Counted from the stretch's first letter, positions 40,508-49,086 are shown. The stretch: 64,000 bases of DNA from Pseudomonas sp. GD04091 (GCF_029836165.1 NZ_JAOEBG010000003.1:1-64000); one strand, 5' to 3'. The notes: generated from the letters alone by a model not told the origin. Program-made: numbers and translations.

Positions 40508-41710
40508 ATGACTTCCCTTTGGCGCAGCAGCGGTTGGGTACTACTGGGGGCGGCGCTGATCCTGGCGCTGTCGCTGGGGGTGCGGCATGGATTCGGCCTG
40601 TTCCTAGCGCCGATGAGCGCCGAGTTCGGCTGGGGCCGCGAGGTGTTCGCCTTCGCCATCGCCCTGCAGAACCTGATCTGGGGCCTGGCCCAGCCGTTCT
40701 CCGGGGCATTGGCCGACCGCCTCGGCGCGGCCAAGGTGGTGGTCATCGGCGGTATTCTCTACACCGTCGGCCTGGTGATGATGGGCCTGGCCGATTCGGC
40801 CTGGTCGCTGTCGCTGAGCGCTGGACTGCTGATCGGCATCGGCCTTTCGGGCACCTCGTTCTCGGTGATCCTCGGTGTGGTCGGGCGCGCCGTGCCAGCG
40901 CAGAAGCGCAGCATGGCCATGGGCATCGCCAGCGCGGCCGGCTCCTTTGGCCAGTTCGCCATGCTTCCCGGCACGCTGGGGCTGATCCAGTGGCTGGGCT
41001 GGTCGGCGGCCTTGCTGGTGCTGGGCCTGCTGGTGGCGTTGATCGTGCCTTTCGTGGGCATGCTGCGTGACCGCCCGCTGCCCAGCCACGGCGCCGAGCA
41101 GACCCTCGGCCAGGCACTGCGCGAGGCCTGTTCGCATTCAGGCTTCTGGTTGCTGGCGCTGGGCTTTTTCGTCTGTGGCTTCCAGGTGGTGTTCATTGGC
41201 GTGCACCTGCCGGCCTACCTGGTCGACCAGCACCTGCCGGCGACCACCGGCACCACCGTGCTGGCGTTGGTTGGCCTGTTCAATATCATCGGCACCTATA
41301 CCGCGGGCTGGCTGGGCGGGCGCATGTCCAAGCCGCGCCTGCTGACTGGCCTGTACCTGCTGCGAGCCGTGGTCATCGTGCTGTTCCTCTGGGCCCCGGT
41401 GACCCAGTTCAGCGCCTACCTGTTCGGTATCGCCATGGGCCTGCTGTGGCTGTCCACGGTACCGCTGACCAACGGCACCGTGGCCACGCTGTTCGGCGTG
41501 CGCAACCTGTCCATGCTCGGCGGCATCGTGTTCCTGTTCCACCAGTTGGGTGCGTTCCTCGGCGGCTGGCTGGGCGGCGTGGTCTATGACCAGACCGGCA
41601 GCTACGAGCTGGTGTGGCAGATCTCGATCCTGCTCAGCCTGCTGGCCGCGGCCCTCAACTGGCCGGTGCGCGAGCGTCCGGTCGCGCGCCTGCAGGCCCA
41701 GGCCGCATGA
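40508..41710 (+). CDS. MFS transporter
   Basis: The 400-residue protein has 12 predicted membrane helices. LGVRHGFGLFLAPMSAEFGWGREVFAFAIALQN-type openings belong to the OFA/monocarboxylate-like MFS group, and GALADRLGAAKVV is motif A. The substrate is unknown. Its position after a MarR gene and behind the palindrome suggests export of, or uptake linked to, the regulator's ligand. The stop overlaps the next small gene (ATGA). Confidence 0.9.
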   Translation: MTSLWRSSGWVLLGAALILALSLGVRHGFGLFLAPMSAEFGWGREVFAFAIALQNLIWGLAQPFSGALADRLGAAKVVVIGGILYTVGLVMMGLADSAWSLSLSAGLLIGIGLSGTSFSVILGVVGRAVPAQKRSMAMGIASAAGSFGQFAMLPGTLGLIQWLGWSAALLVLGLLVALIVPFVGMLRDRPLPSHGAEQTLGQALREACSHSGFWLLALGFFVCGFQVVFIGVHLPAYLVDQHLPATTGTTVLALVGLFNIIGTYTAGWLGGRMSKPRLLTGLYLLRAVVIVLFLWAPVTQFSAYLFGIAMGLLWLSTVPLTNGTVATLFGVRNLSMLGGIVFLFHQLGAFLGGWLGGVVYDQTGSYELVWQISILLSLLAAALNWPVRERPVARLQAQAA

Positions 41711-41829
41711 ACCGCCTGCTGGGGCGCGGCCTGCTGCTCATCGCGGCATTGCTGGTGCTGGCGCTGGCGTGGTGGGGCTGGCACAAGGGCGGGCTGGCAT
41801 TGATGCAGTTGGGCATGAGCGTGTGTTAA
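41707..41829 (+). CDS. Small membrane protein (40 aa) coupled to the MFS gene
   Basis: [20 protein letters not shown] begins a 40-residue peptide with one hydrophobic helix, WWGWHKGGL after it, and a C-terminal cysteine. Its ATG overlaps the TGA of the MFS gene, so it is probably translated by coupling. It may be a small transporter partner, but nothing in the sequence proves it. It lies below common gene-calling length limits. Confidence 0.6.
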   Translation: MNRLLGRGLLLIAALLVLALAWWGWHKGGLALMQLGMSVC

Positions 41830-41875
41830 GCGCTACCCTGCACATTCAGGGAATGTCTTGCAGGAGACCGACACG

Positions 41876-42427
41876 ATGCATGCACGCTGGCTGACGATAC
41901 CCGTCCTGGCCTTCGCCGCCGCCACCTCGAGCTGGGCGGCGGACTGCCCGGCCTTGCTCCAGGGCAGCCTGCCGGAGCTGCGTGGCAAGGAGCAGATCGA
42001 CCTGTGCCAGCGCTTCGCCGGCAAGCCGCTGGTGGTGATCAACACTGCCAGCTATTGCGGCTTCGCCCCGCAGTTCGAAGGGCTGGAGGCGACGTACAAG
42101 GACTACCAGGAGCAAGGCCTGGAGATGCTCGGCGTGCCGTCCAACGACTTCAAGCAGGAAGACGCCGACAGCGAGAAGACCGCCAACGTCTGCTACGCCA
42201 ATTACGGCGTGACCTTCAGCATGACCAAGGCCCAGCCGGTGCGCGGCCGGGACGCCATCCCGCTGTTCGTCGAGCTGGCCCGGCAGAGCAGCGCGCCGAA
42301 GTGGAATTTCTACAAGTACGTGGTGGATCGCAAGGGCAAGGTGATCGGCAACTTCTCCAGCCTGACCAAACCGGATGATCCAGCCTTCAAGGCGGCGATC
42401 GAGAAGGCCATCGCCTCGCAACCCTGA
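41876..42427 (+). CDS. Exported glutathione peroxidase-like protein
   Basis: The 183-residue precursor has a signal peptide ([17 protein letters not shown]) ahead of a glutathione peroxidase fold. The peroxidatic cysteine is C61 in [16 protein letters not shown], the asparagine/phenylalanine loop is [10 protein letters not shown], and [16 protein letters not shown] supplies the tryptophan. Most bacterial homologues are cytosolic, so this one should reduce peroxides in the periplasm, probably with a thioredoxin-like donor. AGGAG lies 11 nt before the ATG at 41876. Confidence 0.88.
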   Translation: MHARWLTIPVLAFAAATSSWAADCPALLQGSLPELRGKEQIDLCQRFAGKPLVVINTASYCGFAPQFEGLEATYKDYQEQGLEMLGVPSNDFKQEDADSEKTANVCYANYGVTFSMTKAQPVRGRDAIPLFVELARQSSAPKWNFYKYVVDRKGKVIGNFSSLTKPDDPAFKAAIEKAIASQP

Positions 42428-42453
42428 CGCGGGCCGCACGGGGCCCGGTGGGT

Positions 42454-42714
42454 TCAATGCGCGTGGACGGTGAGCGCCACCAGGCGGATCACCAGCGGAC
42501 GCACCATCAGCACGCAGACGAAGGCCACCGGCATCGCCAACTGGTAGGCCTTGAGCACGTTGCCCAGGTAGTGGGCATCGACCCCGGCGTTCGCCGCCGT
42601 GATCACGAAGCACATCAGCAATGCCATGATCGCCGACATGTAGAGGGCGAACACATAGGGCGTCGCCCTGGGATGCAGCTTGCGGCGACTGCGGGTGGAG
42701 GTTGTTTCGTTCAT
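42454..42714 (-). CDS. DUF2798 membrane protein
   Basis: The 86-residue protein has two hydrophobic helices (YVFALYMSAIMALLMCFVIT and LAMPVAFVCVLMVRPLVIRL), the DUF2798 pattern. Its function is unknown. AGGAG sits 5 nt before the ATG. It is divergent from a LysR gene, so it is the likely target of that regulator. Confidence 0.85.
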   Translation of the reverse strand: MNETTSTRSRRKLHPRATPYVFALYMSAIMALLMCFVITAANAGVDAHYLGNVLKAYQLAMPVAFVCVLMVRPLVIRLVALTVHAH

Positions 42715-42790
42715 CGTGTCTCCTGCTCTAAGGGGTGAGCGGGCAGGTTAACAATGGCCATGCGCGGCGCTGTAGACCCTGGGCATTGAG

Positions 42791-42804
42791 TTCTTTATAA
42801 AGAA
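42791..42804. promoter_or_regulatory. 14-bp palindrome in the DUF2798/LysR gap
   Basis: TTCTTTATAAAGAA is a perfect palindrome 27 bases before the LysR start and 76 bases from the DUF2798 start. Sites of this T-n-A type are common for LysR proteins. It could serve as the shared operator. Confidence 0.5.
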
Positions 42805-42830
42805 ATTCTTACGAATCTCGAGAGCGCCAC

Positions 42831-43760
42831 ATGGACCTGCTCAATGCCATCCGCAGTTTCATCAAGGTGGTCGAAGCCGGCAGCATTGCCGGTGGCGCCC
42901 GGGCACTGGGGTTGACCCCGGCGGCGGTGAGCCAGAACCTGGCCAGGCTGGAGGCGCACCTGCAGGTGCGCCTGGTGGCCCGTACCACACGCAGCATGGC
43001 GCTGACCGGCGCAGGCAACCTGTACTACCAGCGGGTGCGACATATCGAGCGTGACCTGGAGTTCGCCGAGCAGGCCGTCAGCACGCCCGACAGCGAGCCT
43101 CAGGGGCGCCTGTGCATTGCGTCCACGTCGGCGTTCGGCCGGCATGTGCTGGCACCGCTGATACCGGCCTTCAGCAAGCGTTATCCGTTGCTTTCGATAG
43201 AGTTGTTGATGACTGATCGCAAGGTCAATCATGCCCGTGAAGACGTGGATGTGAGCCTGCGCATCACGCCACAGCTGGAAGATCAGCTGCTGGCCCGGCA
43301 TATCGCCCGTATACCGTTCATCTGTTGCGCATCCCCTGGTTACCTGGCCGGCGCCGGCTGGCCGGTCACGCCCGAAGCGCTGCACGACCACAATTGCCTG
43401 GTGTTCCGCTATCCGGTCGACGGGCGTTTCCTGCCCTGGGGCTTCATGCGTGACGGGGCGCGTTTCGAGGCGCGCTTCGGCAGGACGCTGATCAGCGACG
43501 ATATCGAGGCCCTGACCCAGATGGCGTTGCATGACGGCGGCATCACCCGGCTGGCCGAGTTCATCGTGCGCCCGCACCTGGAAACCGGCGCCCTGGTGCA
43601 GCTGTTCGCCTTGAGCGAGGGCGGTCAGGCGTACGCCCAGACGGAGCCGATGGACGTCTACCTGTGCGTGGCCGACCGTTATGCCATGACCACCAAGGTG
43701 CGTGTGTTCATGGACTACCTGCAACAGTGCCTGGGAGAGAGCTGGTGCGTGCAGGCATGA
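42831..43760 (+). CDS. LysR-family transcriptional regulator
   Basis: The 309-residue protein has the LysR helix-turn-helix (MDLLNAIRSFIKVVEAGSIAGGARALGLTPAAVSQNLARLE) in residues 1-60, and a periplasmic-binding-protein-like effector domain after about residue 90. It is closest to the transcriptional regulators beside small transporters or oxidoreductases. Inducer unknown. It is transcribed away from the DUF2798 gene and closed by a bidirectional terminator. Confidence 0.92.
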   Translation: MDLLNAIRSFIKVVEAGSIAGGARALGLTPAAVSQNLARLEAHLQVRLVARTTRSMALTGAGNLYYQRVRHIERDLEFAEQAVSTPDSEPQGRLCIASTSAFGRHVLAPLIPAFSKRYPLLSIELLMTDRKVNHAREDVDVSLRITPQLEDQLLARHIARIPFICCASPGYLAGAGWPVTPEALHDHNCLVFRYPVDGRFLPWGFMRDGARFEARFGRTLISDDIEALTQMALHDGGITRLAEFIVRPHLETGALVQLFALSEGGQAYAQTEPMDVYLCVADRYAMTTKVRVFMDYLQQCLGESWCVQA

Positions 43761-43786
43761 AAAAACCGCCACGAGGGCGGTTTCTT
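43761..43786. terminator. Bidirectional terminator between the LysR and FadL-type genes
   Basis: AAACCGCC (43763-43770) pairs with GGCGGTTT (43776-43783) around ACGAG. It has an A-run on the left and TTTCTTC on the right, so it should end transcripts from both convergent genes. Confidence 0.88.
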
Positions 43787-43803
43787 CATGCAGCGGATGT
43801 CAC

Positions 43804-45081
43804 TTAGAAGCGGTAGGTCAGCGAAGCGCCAACGCCGTGGGCGCTGTTTTCGTACTTGGCCTGGTAGCTGCCTTTGAGACCTGCTTCGCTAACGCTGTGC
43901 GGCTGGTTGTTGACCTTGGTGTCCTCTTCCCACAGGTAGGAGTAGGCCACGTCGATGGTCATGTCGTCGGTCGGGCTCCAGCCGGCACCGATGCTGAAGA
44001 TCTTGCGATCGCCAGTGGGGATGCGCGGGGAGCGGTTGGTGTTGTTGGTCGGCGACTGGTCGACCGAGAAACCGGTACGCAGGGTCCACTCCTTGTTCAC
44101 CTTGTAGGAGGCGCCAATGGCGTGAGCCCAGGTGTCGTGCCAGTTCTGCTCCTCGGAGATGGTCGCGAACTGCCCGGCAGGGCCTGCCGGAACGTCGTTG
44201 TTGACGGTGATCGCTTCCAGTCGGCTCCAGCGGGTCCAGGTGCTGCCTGCGTACAGGGTCCACTGGTCGTCCAGCTCGTGGGTGACCGAGAAGTCCACCG
44301 ACTCGGGCGTCTTGATCTTCAGGGACGCATCGAACTTGTTGCCGTCCAGGCCGAGCAGCGGGTAGCTGACCTTGGTCTTGCCTTCGAGCTTGTAGTCGAC
44401 CATCGAGTGGTAGGTCAGGCCGACGCGGGTACGGTCGGTGGCCTGCACCAGGATACCGATGTTGTAGCCAACGGCGGTATCGTCACCCTTGATCTTGACC
44501 TCGCCATCGGCCGGGCGCAGCGGCGACACGCTGGCCAGGTTCGAGCCGAGCTCGCCCTTGATGCGGTTGATGGTCGGACCGAAACCGATCGAAACCTTGT
44601 CGTTGAACGCATAGCTCACGGTCGGCTGGAAGGTCACGACCTCGACATGGCTCTTCTTGCCCCAGTAGCGCGCAGCATCGTCGCTACCGTAGTCGGTGAC
44701 CAGGCCGAATGGCACGTAGACGCCGAAACCGACGCTCCAGTGGTCATCGATCGACTTGACGTAGTAGCCCATCGGCACGCCGACCACAGGCACCATGTCA
44801 CCGTCAGTTTCCCCCCCTTTGTTGCTGCCAGGCCCGGAAATATCGGACTTGGCGATGACCGCGGCACCGCCGACGGTCATCTGGTCGCGCTTCAGGCGGG
44901 ACATGCCCGCCGGGTTGCCGTACACGGTACTTGCATCTTCGGCAGCAGAAGAACGACCCGCAAAACCTGTCCCCATGCCGCTGACACTTTGTTCGTTCAG
45001 GGCGAAACCACTGGCGAGCAATTGGCTGGAAGCGAGGGCAACGGCAATGCCGAGAGAGGTTTTGAGCATTACTTTTTTCAT
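43804..45081 (-). CDS. FadL/TodX-family outer-membrane porin
   Basis: The 425-residue precursor has a signal peptide (KTSLGIAVALASSQLLASGFAL) and a long beta-barrel of alternating segments ending in LTYRF, the C-terminal aromatic signal of outer-membrane proteins. NEQSVSGMGTGFAGRSSAAEDASTVYGNPAGM is the FadL N-terminal hatch signature. It probably carries long-chain fatty acids or other hydrophobic compounds. AAGGAG sits 9 nt upstream of the ATG at 45081. Confidence 0.92.
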   Translation of the reverse strand: MKKVMLKTSLGIAVALASSQLLASGFALNEQSVSGMGTGFAGRSSAAEDASTVYGNPAGMSRLKRDQMTVGGAAVIAKSDISGPGSNKGGETDGDMVPVVGVPMGYYVKSIDDHWSVGFGVYVPFGLVTDYGSDDAARYWGKKSHVEVVTFQPTVSYAFNDKVSIGFGPTINRIKGELGSNLASVSPLRPADGEVKIKGDDTAVGYNIGILVQATDRTRVGLTYHSMVDYKLEGKTKVSYPLLGLDGNKFDASLKIKTPESVDFSVTHELDDQWTLYAGSTWTRWSRLEAITVNNDVPAGPAGQFATISEEQNWHDTWAHAIGASYKVNKEWTLRTGFSVDQSPTNNTNRSPRIPTGDRKIFSIGAGWSPTDDMTIDVAYSYLWEEDTKVNNQPHSVSEAGLKGSYQAKYENSAHGVGASLTYRF

Positions 45082-45227
45082 TATTAGAAACTCCTTGGGA
45101 TCTCCGGGGCGAAAAGCTACCAACAAATACCGCTCCACGCTATAGGCTCAAACGCAGGAGATAGAGCGGTTTTGTAGGACAATCCGACCAAAATTCCTTT
45201 TTTTCATGTTGCAAATGCGAAGGCTTG

Positions 45228-45710
45228 TCAGGAGGCCATCACCTGTTCGGGAGCGACGCAGTGATGCCAGGCCTGGGTGAAGTCACGCAGGCGCCCCTGG
45301 GGGTGGAACGTCTGGCGCCAGATGCGTGCCAGGCCCAGCAGGTCGTCGGCCGCCGGCAAGGGCGTGGCCTGCTCTTCGATGAGCATCCAGGCGATGGCCG
45401 TGGCGTAGCGCAGATTGACGGTGAGTTCCAGGTGGGGGCCGCCGAGGAAGGCGTGCTGGCTGGCCAGGCCGCGGACCAGGCTGGCCAGCTCGGGATCGCG
45501 GGCGAGGAAGTCGTCCCACAGGCAGCGGTGGCGATGTTCGCCGATTCGGTACAAGCCATGGCCGCGCCGGTCATGCAGGGCGGAACCCAGGCCCGACTGG
45601 CTGGCGGCAACACCCAGCAACAAAGCTTCGGCGCTGGCGCAGTGGCGGTCCAGGTAGATCAGGGTTGGCCGGATCACGTATTGACTCAACTCGTTCGCAG
45701 CGATGCCCAT
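45228..45710 (-). CDS. Hypothetical protein with phage-lysozyme-like N-terminus
   Basis: The 160-residue protein is not one I can name firmly. Its opening, SQYVIRPTLIYLDRHCASAEALLLGVAASQSGLGSALH, resembles phage proteins I recall with a YVIRPTL...LLLGTAAQES pattern. In those, the E of AAQES looks catalytic; here the segment reads AASQS. No signal peptide. The middle, TVNLRYATAIAWMLIEEQ, is helical. The ATG at 45710 has AGAGGG just upstream. It follows the FadL-type gene with 146 bases between. Confidence 0.6.
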   Translation of the reverse strand: MGIAANELSQYVIRPTLIYLDRHCASAEALLLGVAASQSGLGSALHDRRGHGLYRIGEHRHRCLWDDFLARDPELASLVRGLASQHAFLGGPHLELTVNLRYATAIAWMLIEEQATPLPAADDLLGLARIWRQTFHPQGRLRDFTQAWHHCVAPEQVMAS

Positions 45711-45954
45711 GATGCCCTCTGCTGAAAAGGGCCGACGGGCGCTGGAGCTTGGCAGCTGGTGAGTGGTCAGGCCCGCCGGAAGCGGCAAGCGCCGCTCGAG
45801 TTGAAGTGTAGTGTGATAACTGTGGTGTAAAGGGCTGTTTTTAAATCGATTGCAGCCCGAAGGCGCGGGGCATATGCCCGCTGGCGATTAAGCCAATTAC
45901 CTTCAGGCTGATGACGCGATGGCGTATTCATGGCGTTTATTGCCCGCCATTCAT

Positions 45955-46179
45955 TCATGCGGTCAGCGACTGTCGCGTGCGATCGATCACGGCCTGCAGC
46001 GGCTCGGCCCGGTTGTACTGCTCCGGGTAGAGGCGTTCGGTGTGACAGGCGACGCCATGTTCGTCGACCAGGGTGAAGCTGAAGCTGCCCTTGCGTGGGG
46101 CGACGATCAGGCACTTCAGTGGTGCGAAGGCCTGGGAAAGGGTGCCAAAGGCAGCCTGGATTTGTTGATGGTTGCTCAT
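45955..46179 (-). CDS. Small conserved hypothetical protein (74 aa)
   Basis: The product starts MSNHQQIQAAFGTLSQAF, then has a beta-rich middle (LKCLIVAPRKGSFSFTLVDE) and a charged helical tail. Its sequence is soluble. AGGA about 12 nt upstream supports the ATG at 46179. The 244 bases between this gene and the next on its left hold nothing I can support. I do not recognise a function. Confidence 0.6.
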   Translation of the reverse strand: MSNHQQIQAAFGTLSQAFAPLKCLIVAPRKGSFSFTLVDEHGVACHTERLYPEQYNRAEPLQAVIDRTRQSLTA

Positions 46180-47085
46180 ATTGTTGGATGTTCCTGCGTA
46201 AGACACGGTTTTTGATCCGTGCACAATAGAAACGTTCCAGTGACGTCTTTATTAAGGAGACGCAGAACCTGACTGGAACAGGGCAGCCAGAGGGGCGCAT
46301 GCAATAGGTGGGCGCTGGGCTGACTGGTAGGTACGACAGAAGGCAGGCAGCACTCCGGGGCCAGGGTTCTAGGCGCCGGGGAAGATCCTGATCAATCTGA
46401 GACGTGATTCGTGCCAGGCATGGATTGCCAAGTGAATCATCGAATGGGCCGGTCCTGAATGGCAGCGCCTGCTCGTCTTCGAGGGTAGGGCTGGAGGGAC
46501 GTGATGGCCAGAATGACTTTCAGCTGGGTACTAACGGGGCGCAAACCTACACGAACATTCAAGGTAATGCAAGTGTTTGGCTCTTCTTGCGCGGAGCCGG
46601 CCATTATGTCGCCTATCGGCGTGGCTGTGAAGAGGGGGAAATGCCCCGTCAATAGCCCCAATGTACCGTTTTCGTGCATCGATATGCCGTTTGATGGTGC
46701 ACTTGTACACACTCGGACGGGGAGTTGTAACCCTCTTGCAACATCCTGTGGAAGGCTCGCCAATGACTTGACTCAAGGGGTAAGTCAATGAAAAAAAACA
46801 CTAATTTTTGCTGGTGAAAAAATCGTCAGTTTGACTGAAAGCCCCATTTCACAGGGGTTTGAGGGCAGCGTGGAGCGGTTGTCCACCGAGTTATCCACAG
46901 GATCTGTGGATTGTCCCGGGCGCTTGCTCTAGCACGGGCGTGCCAGCAGTTTCATCAAGTGTCCGACAATCGGGCGAGGGGCGCCGACCCGGCATTTTTC
47001 CCGGGAAAACGTCAAGAAAAAAACATCGAAAAAAAAAGCGATCAGCCATAAGTCGATCAGGTCAGAACCGACAAAAAGGAGTAGA
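46180..47085. other. Gene-poor region of about 900 bases
   Basis: Reading frames of 83-108 codons on both strands (46404-46791) overlap one another, have no domain or RBS, and are not called as genes. From about 46790 the base composition becomes A-rich with several oligo-A runs. GTTATCCACAGGATCTGTGG lies at 46890-46909. The region may hold a small RNA, a promoter array or decayed sequence; nothing here decides which. Confidence 0.5.
46891..46913. promoter_or_regulatory. Inverted pair of DnaA-box-like sequences
   Basis: TTATCCACA (46891-46899) matches the bacterial DnaA box exactly. It is followed by its inverse: ATCCACAG (46893-46900) and CTGTGGAT (46904-46911) are exact reverse complements with a 3-base spacer. 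The second box (CAATCCACA on the minus strand) is weaker. This is not an oriC, since no cluster or dnaA/dnaN genes lie nearby. Confidence 0.5.
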
Positions 47086-47120
47086 GTGGCGCGCCTTTCG
47101 AGTCACCATCGCTGTCGGTC

Positions 47121-47528
47121 ATGAAGCTTCGCGGTAAACACCTCTCCAGCCCTGTCGCCTCCCCATCGTTGCCTCCCCCCAAGCGCTTGTCCCTGAAAGT
47201 GGCCTTGTGGCTGCTCGACAGCCCGCGCCTGGGCGACAGGCCCAGCGTCAAGCACTTGGCCGGGCGACTGCTCAAGCAGCCTGCGCGCCAGGGAGTGGTG
47301 GTGGCCCAGAGCCGCCTGGGACAGATGCTCTGCCGCGATTGCGGCAATGCGCGCGACCGGCGTATCGGCCATGAGCTGCTGCGCCAGGCGGCCCGTGCCG
47401 GTGATCGACGGGCACAGCTGGAATACGGCCGGCAGTGCCAGGCCCGGGAGCCGGAGCAGGCCCGTTATTGGCTGGAGCTCGCGGCGGGGCAGGGATCCCA
47501 GGAGGCGCGGCGCCTGCTTCGCGGGTAA
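47121..47528 (+). CDS. Sel1-repeat protein
   Basis: The 135-residue product has a basic N-terminal stretch followed by Sel1-like repeats: VVAQSRLGQMLCRDCGNARD and RRIGHELLRQAARAGDRRAQLEYGRQC, then EQARYWLELAAGQGSQEARRLL. Such solenoids bind protein partners. No signal peptide is present. The stop codon TAA lies inside a REP core (TTCGCGGGTAAACCCGC), so the last residues and the repeat overlap. No good RBS precedes the ATG; a 12-codon frame with RBS lies just upstream. Confidence 0.78.
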   Translation: MKLRGKHLSSPVASPSLPPPKRLSLKVALWLLDSPRLGDRPSVKHLAGRLLKQPARQGVVVAQSRLGQMLCRDCGNARDRRIGHELLRQAARAGDRRAQLEYGRQCQAREPEQARYWLELAAGQGSQEARRLLRG

Positions 47529-47541
47529 ACCCGCTGCCCTG
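47515..47541. repeat. REP unit overlapping a stop codon
   Basis: CTTCGCGGGTAAACCCGCTG spans the last codons of the Sel1 gene; the TAA stop (47526-47528) is the centre of the GCGGGTAAACCCGC hairpin. A single unit without a partner. Confidence 0.7.
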
Positions 47542-47613
47542 GAGCGCAACAGGCAACCGCGCCAACAGGCTGATAAGCTGCGCAGCATTCGTCAACGTTC
47601 GATCGGGGTAAGC

Positions 47614-49086
47614 ATGACAGTGGATCTGACCAGCATTCTGCTGGGCTTGATGGCAGGTGCCGTGCCCTGCCTGGGCTGGGTCATGCAGATGCAGCGCGGC
47701 CAGGGTGCGCGCAAGGCCGAGCAGGCCTTGCTGGAAGAGCGCCTCAACGCCGCACAGCTGGCCCAGGCGGGCCTGCAGGCGCAACTGGAGGCCAGTCGCG
47801 ACGAGATCAGCGACCTCAGCGAAGCCAACACCGTCAAGCAGACTCAGCTGGCGGCCCAGGGCCGTGAGCTGGAATTGCTGCAGATCGACCGCGACAACGC
47901 CCGCGATGCCGCACACGCCTGGGGCCTCGAGCGTGCCAACCGTGAGGCTGAACTGCGCCGTCTGGAGGCCCAGGGCGCGCGTCTGGAGGCGGAACTGCGC
48001 GAGCAGCAGGAAAACCATCAGCAGCGTCTCGAAGACCTGCAGCAAGCCCGCGACACGCTGCGCGCCCAGTTCGCCGACATGGCCACCAAGATCTTCGACG
48101 AGCGCGAACAGCGCTTCGCCCAGACCAGCCAGCAGCACCTGGGGCAGTTGCTCGACCCGCTCAAGGAGCGCATCCAGGCGTTCGAGAAGCGCGTCGAGGA
48201 AAGCTACCAGCAGGAAGCCCGCGAACGTTTCTCCCTGGGCAAGGAGCTCGAGCGCCTGCAACAGCTCAACCTGCGCTTGTCCGACGAGGCCACCAACCTG
48301 ACCCAGGCACTCAAGGGTCAGAAGACCCAGGGCAACTGGGGCGAACTGATCCTGGAGCGGGTGCTGGAGCATGCCGGCCTGGAGAAGGGCCGCGAGTACC
48401 AGACCCAGGTAAGCCTCAAGAGCGCCGACGGCGAGCGTTTCCAGCCCGACGTGCTGATCATGCTGCCGGGCGACAAGCAAGTGGTGGTCGATGCCAAGGT
48501 CAGCCTCACCGCTTACCAGCAGTTCGTCGGCAGCAACGACGAAGCGGCGCTCAAGCAGCACGTGCAGTCGCTGCGCAACCATGTAAAAGGGCTCTCGAGC
48601 AAGGATTACAGCCGCCTGGAAGGCCTGCACAGCCTCGATTTCGTGTTGCTCTTCGTGCCGATCGAGGCGGCCTTCTCGGCGGCGCTGCAGGCCGAGCCCA
48701 ACCTGTTCCAGGAGGCCTTCGACCGGCAGATCGTGATCGTCAGCCCGACCACCCTGCTGGCCACCTTGCGGGTGATCGACAGCTTGTGGAAGCAGGAGCG
48801 CCAGGGCCAGAACGCCCGTGAGATCGCCGAGCGCGCCGGCTGGCTCTACGACAAGTTCGTGCTGTTCATCCAGGACCTGGACGAACTGGGCGCGCGCCTG
48901 GCCCAGGTGGACAAGGCCTACGCGGCGGCGCGCAACAAGCTGTGCGAGGGGCGCGGCAACCTGGTCAGCCGCAGCGAGCAGCTCAAGCTGCTTGGCGCCC
49001 GGGCCAGCAAGAGCCTGCCGGCCGAGCTGATCGAGCGCGCCCTGACTGACGAAGCCCTTACTGAACCTGGCTCAGATGCCGATTGA
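47614..49086 (+). CDS. rmuC: RmuC-family DNA recombination protein
   Basis: The 490-residue protein has an N-terminal membrane helix (residues about 5-22), a long coiled coil (about 30-200) and a nuclease-fold C-terminal domain with GNWGELILERVLEHAGLEKGREYQTQ and VVDAKVSLTAYQ. RmuC limits DNA inversions in E. coli and is now linked to phage defence by PD-(D/E)XK-type activity. The ATG at 47614 is supported by GGGGTAAGC. The 3' end overlaps the convergent kinase gene by 29 nt. Confidence 0.93.
   Translation: MTVDLTSILLGLMAGAVPCLGWVMQMQRGQGARKAEQALLEERLNAAQLAQAGLQAQLEASRDEISDLSEANTVKQTQLAAQGRELELLQIDRDNARDAAHAWGLERANREAELRRLEAQGARLEAELREQQENHQQRLEDLQQARDTLRAQFADMATKIFDEREQRFAQTSQQHLGQLLDPLKERIQAFEKRVEESYQQEARERFSLGKELERLQQLNLRLSDEATNLTQALKGQKTQGNWGELILERVLEHAGLEKGREYQTQVSLKSADGERFQPDVLIMLPGDKQVVVDAKVSLTAYQQFVGSNDEAALKQHVQSLRNHVKGLSSKDYSRLEGLHSLDFVLLFVPIEAAFSAALQAEPNLFQEAFDRQIVIVSPTTLLATLRVIDSLWKQERQGQNAREIAERAGWLYDKFVLFIQDLDELGARLAQVDKAYAAARNKLCEGRGNLVSRSEQLKLLGARASKSLPAELIERALTDEALTEPGSDAD

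Noticed and set aside
46404..46791. Overlapping frames of 83-108 codons on both strands
   Set aside because: They overlap each other, lack RBS and domains, and have ordinary chance length for this composition.
46891..46913. Replication origin
   Set aside because: Only one perfect DnaA box and no dnaA/dnaN/gidA neighbours.
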